The notes under the pieces were generated by a model. That model was given only the letters and a program-made list of their open reading frames with translations. It was not told where the DNA came from and made no database searches. From contig JAUNUI010000014.1 of NCBI GenBank assembly GCA_030538255.1, positions 19,903-83,902 on the forward strand: DNA of 64,000 nucleotides, written 5' to 3'. The position numbers and the translations under genes were made by a program. Below are positions 57,387-64,000 of this stretch, piece by piece. Source of the DNA: Pelistega sp. (lineage in GTDB: Bacteria > Pseudomonadota > Gammaproteobacteria > Burkholderiales > Burkholderiaceae_B). Within the stretch, counting starts at the first letter, position 1. Each line of letters starts with the position of its first letter.

Positions 57387-58067
57387 TTAGCTTGATACGG
57401 CTGGATTAGGTACTTCAATCAAGCGATTGACAAAAATCCCAGGTGTAATGATATTCTCAGGATCTAACTCGCCTAGCTCCACAATTTGCTTCACTTGTAC
57501 GATGGTTGTGTTCGCTGCTTGACACATCACAGGGCCAAAATTACGCGCCGCTTTACGGTAAATTAAATTTCCCCAACGGTCGCCCTTCTCCGCAAGTACG
57601 AAAGCAAAATCACCACGAATAGGTTTCTCAAAGACATATTGCTTGCCTTCAATTTCACGAGTCTCTTTGCCCTTAGCCAGATCTGTGCCATAACTGGTTG
57701 GGGTAAAAAAGCCACCGAGCCCTGCGGCACCTGCGTGCAAACGCTCGGCGATAGTGCCTTGTGGTACGCACTCAAGTTCGATTTTACCTGCCGCATACAT
57801 CTCATTAAACACATAGGAATGTGACGCTTTCGGGAATGAACAGATCATCTTACGCACACGCCCGGCCTTAATCAGACCTGCCAAACCCGTGTCATGATTA
57901 CCCGCATTATTATTCACTACCGTCAACTCACGCGCCCCTTGATCAATCAGGGCATGAATTAATTCGGTCGGATGCCCAGCACCACCGAAACCACCAATTA
58001 ATAAGGTGGCTCCGTCGTGAATGCCTGCAACTGCTTGTTCTAAAGAGCTGACAATTTTATTAATCAT
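57387..58067 (-). CDS. pcaI: 3-oxoadipate CoA-transferase, subunit A
   Basis: A 226-residue alpha subunit with the CoA-transferase motif IGGFGGAGHPTELI near the start and NNAGNHDTGLAGLI. It heads the pcaIJF operon. Upstream lies a 360-bp region filled with short degenerate repeats. Confidence 0.9.
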   Translation of the reverse strand: MINKIVSSLEQAVAGIHDGATLLIGGFGGAGHPTELIHALIDQGARELTVVNNNAGNHDTGLAGLIKAGRVRKMICSFPKASHSYVFNEMYAAGKIELECVPQGTIAERLHAGAAGLGGFFTPTSYGTDLAKGKETREIEGKQYVFEKPIRGDFAFVLAEKGDRWGNLIYRKAARNFGPVMCQAANTTIVQVKQIVELGELDPENIITPGIFVNRLIEVPNPAVSS

Positions 58068-58121
58068 AGAAAATTTAACCTACAGTATCAGATATAGACG
58101 AGGGTTCCTCGCCTTGCCTAT

Positions 58122-58306
58122 CAAGTATAAACACTATTACGTATAAGCAAAGTATAAGCACTATCAAGTATAATCACTACTACTTATAAGCAAACTATCA
58201 ACTCTATAAAGCATAAGCACTATTCAGTATAAACACTCTTGTTACCTTGTCTACCAAGAATAAGTGCTACCACTACCTTAGCTATAAAGTATAAGCGCTA
58301 TTCATT
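58122..58306. repeat. Degenerate repeat array (AAGTATAAGCACTAT type)
   Basis: The motif AGTATAAGCACTAT or a variant recurs about eight times, spaced mostly 16-18 bp, in the gap 58068-58429 between pcaI and the hydratase/dehydrogenase gene. No gene is visible there. The repeats fall where the pcaI promoter should lie. Confidence 0.75.
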
Positions 58307-58429
58307 AGCAATCAACACGAGAGGTAATTTACCTATTTCAAAACCTCTATTGTATAGACTATTGCTGTGTAGATTGTCCTGAGTAGCGCTTTATTTCTTA
58401 AGCGACTAAGCTAATGTATATGGGTACTA

Positions 58430-60526
58430 TTACTTAAGATTCTCGCCACTATCCGCTGCTTGCTGCAACAATGGCGAAATTTGCCATAGCGCTGCTGCCT
58501 CAGCCGATGCCTTGCCAAAGCGCTTCATCGCACGCACCACATTAAACCAGCCGACTTGTTGGGCGTAGTTCATCGGGCCACCACGGTGAGCAGGGAAGCC
58601 GTAACCATTTAAGTAGACAATATCAATGTCCGATGCACGCAAAGCAATCCCCTCTTCAAGGATCTTCGCGCCTTCATTGGCGAGAGCAAAAACACATTGC
58701 TCGACAATTTCTTTCTCGCTAATCTGACGTGGCGTGACGCCTTTAGAGGTACGGAAATCAGCCACTACCTGCTCAACAAATGGGTCAATAATCGGTGTAC
58801 GATTACCCGCTTCATATTTATACCAACCCATCGCTGTTTTTTGACCAAAGCGACCTGCCTCACAAAGCACGTCAGCCATAACAGGTTCATAAGCTACCTC
58901 AGGGTTCTCTGCGGCTTTACGCTTACGCACAGCCCAACCAATATCTAAGCCGGCTAAATCACCCACGCGGAATGGACCCATGGCAAAACCAAAGTTTTCT
59001 AATGCTTTATCCACATCCCAAGGGGCGGCACCTGCCAAGACCAAGGCGTCCGCCGCGGCACGATAGGTATACAACATGCGGTTACCAATAAAGCCGTCGC
59101 ATACACCAGAGACCACGGGCTTTTTCCCAATCTTACGACCTAATTGAATTGAAGTTGCTAAGACATCTTTCGCGGTTTTCGCGCCACGCACAATTTCTAA
59201 TAACTTCATCACGTTTGCTGGGCTAAAGAAGTGTAGACCAATCACATCTTCAGGACGCTTGGTAAAGTCGGCAATCTGGTCCACATCTAGAGTCGATGTG
59301 TTCGAGGCTAAAATGGCACCTGGCTTAGCCACACGGTCAAGCTCAGTGAACACAGCCTTCTTCACGCCCATCTCTTCAAAGACGGCCTCAATAATTAAGT
59401 CGGCGTCAGCTAAATCATCATAACTTAGGGTGGTTGAGAGCAAGCCCATGCGCTCTTGCACTTGCTGCTCGGTCATGCGACCCTTCTTCATGGTATTCTC
59501 ATAGTTGCGCAACACGGTTGCCACACCACGATCTAGGGCCTCTTGTTTCATCTCTAAAATAACAGTCGGAATGCCAATATTTAAGAAATTCATGGCAATA
59601 CCTGTGCCCATCGTACCTGCACCAATCACAGCGACTTTCTTAATTTCACGCAATGGCGTATCAGCAGGTACATCAGGAATTTTCAGAGCCGCACGTTCCG
59701 CCGCAAAAATATGGCGTAATGCTTGTGATTCTGCACCGTTCATTAGACCTAAAAATAATTGACGTTCATTCTTCAGGCCTGCCTCAAAAGGCAACTCCAC
59801 GCTGCCTGCCACCGCTTCTAAGCAAGCCACAGGTGCGGGAAAGAACTTATTGGCCGCAACTAACTTCTCTCGCGTCGCTTGTAATAAGGCTTGTGCATCA
59901 CTGGCTGACTTCACCTCGAGCTGGCGTAATTGCTTTAACTCCGCCTTATTAGCCACTAGTTCCTGGGCGAATTCAAGCGCTTGGGCAACTAAGTTGTCCT
60001 CAACCACACGATCTAATAAATCCGTATCCGCTAAAGCTTTCGCTTTCAAAATTGAACCACTCGTCACCATCTCAATGGCTTTCTCTAAGCCCAGAGCGCG
60101 TGGTAGACGTTGTGTACCACCGGCACCAGGTAATAGTCCCAACTTAACTTCAGGTAAACCTAATTGCGCATCAGCCTTAGCAATCCGGTAATGTGCACCC
60201 ATCGCAAGCTCTAGTCCGCCACCCAGGCAAACACCTTGAATCGCAGCTACCACCAATTTCTCAGACTCTTCTAAGGCTTCGATAACTGCGCGTAGATTAG
60301 GTTGCCAAGTGGTTTTAGGCGTACCAAATTCGGTGACATCAGCACCGCCAGAGAAGGCTTTGTCTGTACCTGTTAGGACAATAGCTTGCACATTCTTATC
60401 GTCTAATGCTTTATCAAGACTCTCCACAATGCCTCGACGTAATGCATAGCTCATGCCGTTAACAGGTGGGTTCTGGAAGGTAATAAGGGCAATACCTTGT
60501 TGAATTTCGTAAGTAATCGGTGACAT
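58430..60526 (-). CDS. Fused enoyl-CoA hydratase / 3-hydroxyacyl-CoA dehydrogenase (FadB/FadJ-type)
   Basis: A 698-residue beta-oxidation enzyme. Residues 1-190 are a crotonase domain with FSGGADVTEF, GGGLELAMGAHYRIA and LPEVKLGLLPGAGGTQRLPR. From about 295 a NAD-binding domain starts with VIGAGTMGTGIA, then GLHFFSPANVM and two C-terminal dehydrogenase domains. Shorter than FadB (729 aa). With pcaIJF nearby it may serve dicarboxylic or aromatic side-chain breakdown, but general fatty acid oxidation is equally possible. Confidence 0.93.
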   Translation of the reverse strand: MSPITYEIQQGIALITFQNPPVNGMSYALRRGIVESLDKALDDKNVQAIVLTGTDKAFSGGADVTEFGTPKTTWQPNLRAVIEALEESEKLVVAAIQGVCLGGGLELAMGAHYRIAKADAQLGLPEVKLGLLPGAGGTQRLPRALGLEKAIEMVTSGSILKAKALADTDLLDRVVEDNLVAQALEFAQELVANKAELKQLRQLEVKSASDAQALLQATREKLVAANKFFPAPVACLEAVAGSVELPFEAGLKNERQLFLGLMNGAESQALRHIFAAERAALKIPDVPADTPLREIKKVAVIGAGTMGTGIAMNFLNIGIPTVILEMKQEALDRGVATVLRNYENTMKKGRMTEQQVQERMGLLSTTLSYDDLADADLIIEAVFEEMGVKKAVFTELDRVAKPGAILASNTSTLDVDQIADFTKRPEDVIGLHFFSPANVMKLLEIVRGAKTAKDVLATSIQLGRKIGKKPVVSGVCDGFIGNRMLYTYRAAADALVLAGAAPWDVDKALENFGFAMGPFRVGDLAGLDIGWAVRKRKAAENPEVAYEPVMADVLCEAGRFGQKTAMGWYKYEAGNRTPIIDPFVEQVVADFRTSKGVTPRQISEKEIVEQCVFALANEGAKILEEGIALRASDIDIVYLNGYGFPAHRGGPMNYAQQVGWFNVVRAMKRFGKASAEAAALWQISPLLQQAADSGENLK

Positions 60527-60951
60527 CCTAATTTCCTGAAAAATGAGTTTGATGAGAAGGAACCATCTAATTGACGTGGATAGTGTTTTACTTTACCATA
60601 GTTTCATTATATTTATAACGATTCCACAATGCGGAACCGATAAAATATAAAAAGGAGAAAATAGTGTCGTCAATTAACGACTAAACACATATATTTCTAT
60701 ATTTAATGAGACATTGGTAACTTGATTAAAGTTCTATTATGAACATAAGTAACTGTTTATTATGAATAATATATAATCAATAAGTGCTTAATGATACGTT
60801 ATTTATTATATTTTATATAAATACGTTTCATATCTATATATTGCGTGCCTTAAGACTATGTTCAGCTTAAGGCTATATTCAGCTATACCGATTTCCACTT
60901 TCATCAAGTTAGTAATACACTAATAAAACCCCAAATTTTGAGTATGTAGAT
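60527..60951. other. AT-rich intergenic region
   Basis: 425 bp between divergent genes. I see no coding sequence; it contains AT-rich direct repeats such as GGCTATATTCAGCT/TTCAGCTTAAGGCTATATTC near 60850-60885 and must hold both promoters. Confidence 0.5.
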
Positions 60952-61371
60952 ATGAGTGATAAAAATATTCCAGAAGGCTTTGAGTTATTAGATCGCAATA
61001 GCCCCTTTTCTGACTTAACTGGCCCCTATTATGAAAAACGAGACGCCAATGGTAAACATGAAGTCTTGGGTGTACGCTTACGTCACGAGCATTTGAATAA
61101 ACTCCGGGTGGCTCATGGAGGCACCATGATGACCATCGCCGACAACGCCTTCGGTGATGCAATTTTGGCGCATTTTGGTAAGCCAACGTCTTTTGTCACG
61201 GTGAGTTTTAGCGGTGAGTTCTTAGCGGCTGGCAAAGAAGGCGACTGGGTTGAAGGGCGTGTCACCATCAATCGTGCTGGACGTCGCTTAATTTTCGCCA
61301 AGTGTGCCTTAACCATTGAAGGTAAGAATGTATTTAATGCGAGCGGTGTCTTCTCAGTAGTTGAAAAATAA
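60952..61371 (+). CDS. PaaI-type hotdog thioesterase
   Basis: A 139-residue hotdog protein: LNKLRVAHGGTMMTIADNAFGDAI is the PaaI/YbgC-like active-site helix, followed by TVSFSGEFL and GRVTINRAGRRLIFAKC. It should hydrolyse acyl-CoA, which fits the catabolic surroundings. The last codons and stop are repeated 66 bp downstream. Confidence 0.88.
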   Translation: MSDKNIPEGFELLDRNSPFSDLTGPYYEKRDANGKHEVLGVRLRHEHLNKLRVAHGGTMMTIADNAFGDAILAHFGKPTSFVTVSFSGEFLAAGKEGDWVEGRVTINRAGRRLIFAKCALTIEGKNVFNASGVFSVVEK

Positions 61372-61450
61372 GGTCGTGCATTGCCGACCAGTCTACAGCA
61401 GCCGCTTTACTTTCACTTCTTTGCGATTGAAAAATAAGCTCGCGCATTGC
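61361..61450 (+). repeat. Duplicated 24-bp 3' end of the thioesterase gene
   Basis: TTGAAAAATAAGGTCGTGCA… at 61361-61384 contains the last codons and stop; it recurs at 61427-61450 with 22 of 24 matches. Confidence 0.85.
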
Positions 61451-61460
61451 TCGCTTTTCA

Positions 61461-61511
61461 CCCGCACTTACACCTAACCCGCACTTACACCTAACCCGCG
61501 CTTACACCTGA
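61461..61511. repeat. Three tandem 17-bp copies
   Basis: CCCGCACTTACACCTAA occurs at 61461-61477 and 61478-61494, with a variant at 61495-61511. The last copy forms the left part of the terminator. Confidence 0.9.
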
Positions 61512-61524
61512 GCGCGGTTTTTTA
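61496..61524 (+). terminator. Terminator after the thioesterase gene
   Basis: CCGCGC pairs with GCGCGG around a 10-nt loop, followed by TTTTTT. The left arm is inside the last 17-bp repeat unit, so the repeat helped build the terminator. Confidence 0.85.
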
Positions 61525-61552
61525 TAATCCTTAGTCTTGTCATTTATCGCCT

Positions 61553-62386
61553 TTAGCGCAACTGCCCTAAGGTTTCTCTCAAGCGATGGGCCACGTCGAG
61601 CAACTTAGGTCTCACCTCATTTAACAAGAACTCGGGTGATAAGTTAAATGAGGGGCCGCCACAGTTAATCGCCATAATAGGGAAGCTACCACCCAACTTA
61701 AGGCCTACCGCAATCCCGTTCACATTATCTTGCCACTCTCCGAACGAGCAGGTGCAACCCAAATTCTTATAGTCGACGAACGCTTTTTCAATGCCTTGAA
61801 TAATACTGGAACTTGAGGCATCATCAAGCTCATTAATGCGGTCGATAATCTCACGCACCTCACTCGGATCCGACTCCGCTAAATAAGCTCTACCCATTGC
61901 TGAGGTTGCCAGTGGTATGCGCGAGCCCACATCCATACTCAAAGTTAAAGCAGAGCGACTGCGACAATTCTCAATATACAGCATCGATAGTCGGTCTCTA
62001 GCACCTAAAGTCACCATGCCTTGGGAGAAATCAGCAAGTTCTTGCATTAAGGGGCGAGCGATTTGGCGGATATCTAATTGTGCTAACATACCAATACCTA
62101 GCGATAAGGTTGCCATGCCAAGTCGATATTTACCCGTCTCTTCATCGTGCATGAGATAACCCATCTTGACCAAGGTGGCGGTTAAGCGTGAGACCGTTGA
62201 CTTAGACAGTTGGCAGCGCTGAGCAATTTCTTGATTGCCAAGCATCTTACTGCCTGAACGAAAACAAGCCAACACATCCAAGCCTCGTGCTAAAGCCATC
62301 ACAAAATGGCGGTCATCTTTAAAGCGTTCACTTAAAGAGACAGTTCGTGAGGTGGTTAATGAGGTTTTTAGGGCTTCTTTAGACAT
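61553..62386 (-). CDS. IclR-family transcriptional regulator
   Basis: A 277-residue regulator with an N-terminal winged helix (NQEIAQRCQLSKSTVSRLTATLVKMGYL) and the IclR effector domain (IPLATSAMGRAYLAE, CSFGEWQDNVNGIAVGL). Members next to pca genes (PcaR, PcaU) control aromatic catabolism. It is divergent from the acyl-CoA dehydrogenase, which is a likely target. Confidence 0.92.
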   Translation of the reverse strand: MSKEALKTSLTTSRTVSLSERFKDDRHFVMALARGLDVLACFRSGSKMLGNQEIAQRCQLSKSTVSRLTATLVKMGYLMHDEETGKYRLGMATLSLGIGMLAQLDIRQIARPLMQELADFSQGMVTLGARDRLSMLYIENCRSRSALTLSMDVGSRIPLATSAMGRAYLAESDPSEVREIIDRINELDDASSSSIIQGIEKAFVDYKNLGCTCSFGEWQDNVNGIAVGLKLGGSFPIMAINCGGPSFNLSPEFLLNEVRPKLLDVAHRLRETLGQLR

Positions 62387-62676
62387 GCAGCCATTCCTTG
62401 ATGATAATTTTTTAGCAAAGAGTATTATAATTCAGAACAATGTCTTGCATTGTGGAACCTGTTGCTTTGTTGTCATTTTTTTCAAAACTATTCCTGCATA
62501 AGCTGTAAGCAAGCGCTTTTTACTCATCTAGACATAGCCATATGATTCGCTGAGCCTAAGGCTATATTCAAGCATCGCGAACACGCAAAAAAACAAATCA
62601 GAGTACAATAAATTATCAATCATTTGAATCAATGCACAGGCGCATTACTTCATACAAATCTTAAGGAATCCTACAT

Positions 62677-63831
62677 ATGATCCGCGATCAAGAAATCCAA
62701 ACTATGCTTGAAGACAGTCTTCGCCGTTTTATTACCGAAGTATTGGTACCAGCTGAAGAACAGGTTGCTGAAACAGACCAAATTCCTGCCGAGATTATTG
62801 AGCAAATGAAAGAACTTGGTTTATTTGGCCTTACCCTACCGGAAGAATACGGCGGTCTTGGTCTAACCATGGAAGAAGAAGTGCGCGTGGGCTTCGAGCT
62901 TGGCCAAACTTCACCCTCTTTTCGTTCATACATCGGCACCAATAATGGTATCGGTGGTTCAGGGATCGTAATTGACGGCACCCCAGAGCAGAAAGAAAAA
63001 TACCTACCACGCATGGCGGCTGGTGACCTCATCGGTTCCTTCGCCTTGACTGAACCTGAAGCAGGCTCTGATGCGGCCTCCTTACGCACCACGGCCGTAC
63101 GTGACGGTGACTTTTATGTATTGAATGGCACCAAGCGCTTTATTACGAATGCGCCACATGCGGGTATCTTCACGGTTATGGCACGTACCTCGAATGAAAT
63201 CAAGGGTGCAGGTGGCATCTCCGCATTTATCGTTGAAGCCGACACCCCAGGATTATCGCTCGGCAAAATTGACAAGAAGATGGGCCAAAAAGGCGCCCAT
63301 ACGTGCGACGTCATTTTTGAAAACTGCCGTGTCCCTGCTGCTCAATTAATCGGTGGCGTTGAAGGCGTTGGTTTTAAAACCGCCATGAAAGTGCTCGACA
63401 AGGGTCGCCTACATATCTCCTCTATCGCTATTGGCGCGGCTAAGCGCATGCTACGCGATGCCTTAAATTACGCCAAAGATCGCAAACAATTTGGCCAGCC
63501 GATTGTGAATTTCCAATTAATCCAAGGCATGTTAGCCGATAGTAAAGCGGAGATTTATGCTGCGGAATGTATGGTATTAGATGCCGCACGCCGTCGTGAT
63601 GCCGGTGAAAATGTCTCTGCCTTAGCCTCATGCGCCAAATACTTCTCTACGGAAATGTGCTGCCGTGTTGCCGACCGTGCTGTGCAGATCTTCGGTGGCG
63701 CAGGTTATGTATCGGAATATGGTATTGAACGCTTCTATCGTGACGTTCGCCTATTCCGCTTATATGAAGGCACTTCGCAAATCCAGCAAGTGATTATTGC
63801 CAAAGACTTAATTCGCGAAGGCAATATCTAA
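62677..63831 (+). CDS. Acyl-CoA dehydrogenase
   Basis: A 384-residue FAD enzyme of beta-oxidation. FALTEPEAGSDAASLRTTA contacts FAD and substrate, and the base Glu is in RLYEGTSQIQQ near residue 370. AAGGAAT lies 8 nt before the ATG. The chain-length preference is not readable. It is divergent from the IclR gene across a 290-bp region with no other gene. Confidence 0.94.
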   Translation: MIRDQEIQTMLEDSLRRFITEVLVPAEEQVAETDQIPAEIIEQMKELGLFGLTLPEEYGGLGLTMEEEVRVGFELGQTSPSFRSYIGTNNGIGGSGIVIDGTPEQKEKYLPRMAAGDLIGSFALTEPEAGSDAASLRTTAVRDGDFYVLNGTKRFITNAPHAGIFTVMARTSNEIKGAGGISAFIVEADTPGLSLGKIDKKMGQKGAHTCDVIFENCRVPAAQLIGGVEGVGFKTAMKVLDKGRLHISSIAIGAAKRMLRDALNYAKDRKQFGQPIVNFQLIQGMLADSKAEIYAAECMVLDAARRRDAGENVSALASCAKYFSTEMCCRVADRAVQIFGGAGYVSEYGIERFYRDVRLFRLYEGTSQIQQVIIAKDLIREGNI

Positions 63832-63955
63832 ACCTGAGACGAGAGTCATCTACGCTGAGCCTTAAGACCTTGCGCTATACCAACCGTACCTGAGCTCCAG
63901 ACATCAACGAAGATAGATCACTCTGGAGTAATCGTGCTCTGAAATAAGCTCATAC

Positions 63956-64000
63956 TTAAGCAAGACAATATATTAAGCAAGGGATTTATTAAGCAAGACA
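63956..64000. repeat. TTAAGCAAG tandem repeat at window end
   Basis: TTAAGCAAG occurs at 63956, 63973 and 63989, period 16-17 bp. The array may continue past the window. Confidence 0.8.

Overview
The window looks like a chromosomal segment of a low-to-moderate GC betaproteobacterium, most likely near the Alcaligenaceae. That placement is an inference from gene content (pcaIJF with an IclR regulator, a PP0621-family protein, the gloB-methyltransferase-rnhA order, the apbC/metG divergent pair) and is not proven. No rRNA, complete insertion sequence, CRISPR array or replication origin is visible. There is one intact tRNA (Leu, CAA).

Layout. 1-15.2 kb is housekeeping: tamA (cut by the window edge), apbC, metG, an rRNA-adenine/phospholipid-type methyltransferase, trmB, pip, a K+-binding BON-LysM protein, ffh, ypjD, a PP0621-family protein, ampD, htpG and a YitT protein. 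15.2-20.0 kb is an accessory patch. It holds an ANT(3'')-type aminoglycoside nucleotidyltransferase, an intact toxin-antitoxin pair, a decayed RelBE pair with stop codons in both genes, tRNA-Leu, a DUF4344 metallopeptidase-like protein, an orphan HigA next to the last 15 codons of a deleted HigB, a zeta-like kinase with a small partner, and a degenerate second copy of the tRNA-Leu. 20.0-24.7 kb returns to ordinary genes: a sirtuin without zinc cysteines, a PepSY-flavodoxin-reductase fusion and a PhzF protein.

24.8-36.4 kb is an AT-rich defence island. It contains a DpnA-like methylase, a Dam-type methylase overlapping a probable restriction endonuclease, a XRE regulator divergent from an AIPR-type protein with a perfect 16-bp palindrome between them, a 76-bp inverted-repeat element, and a two-gene operon. 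The operon's first protein (1663 aa) joins a NERD nuclease-like domain, a degenerate kinase, a second apparently intact kinase and an SF1 helicase. Its second protein (466 aa) belongs to no family I recognise. This operon is the best candidate for a little-described system; it recalls Mokosh type I but does not match it cleanly.

36.4-64 kb is again mostly core: a phosphonate-type ABC transporter operon (phnDCEE plus a HAD hydrolase) behind a candidate Pho box, panD, a DUF937-OmpA protein, a DsbA-family protein whose ribosome site lies in a hairpin, mltD, gloB, a YafS-like methyltransferase, rnhA, two small lipoproteins, a HugZ-like protein, an ArsC-like reductase, a PLD-helicase-DUF3427 protein, and an aromatic/fatty acid catabolic block (pcaF, pcaJ, pcaI, a fused hydratase/dehydrogenase, a thioesterase, an IclR regulator, an acyl-CoA dehydrogenase). 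A recurring oddity is short tandem duplication at gene 3' ends. In pip, mltD, pcaF and the thioesterase the last codons and stop are copied one to three times, often with a 17-bp period.
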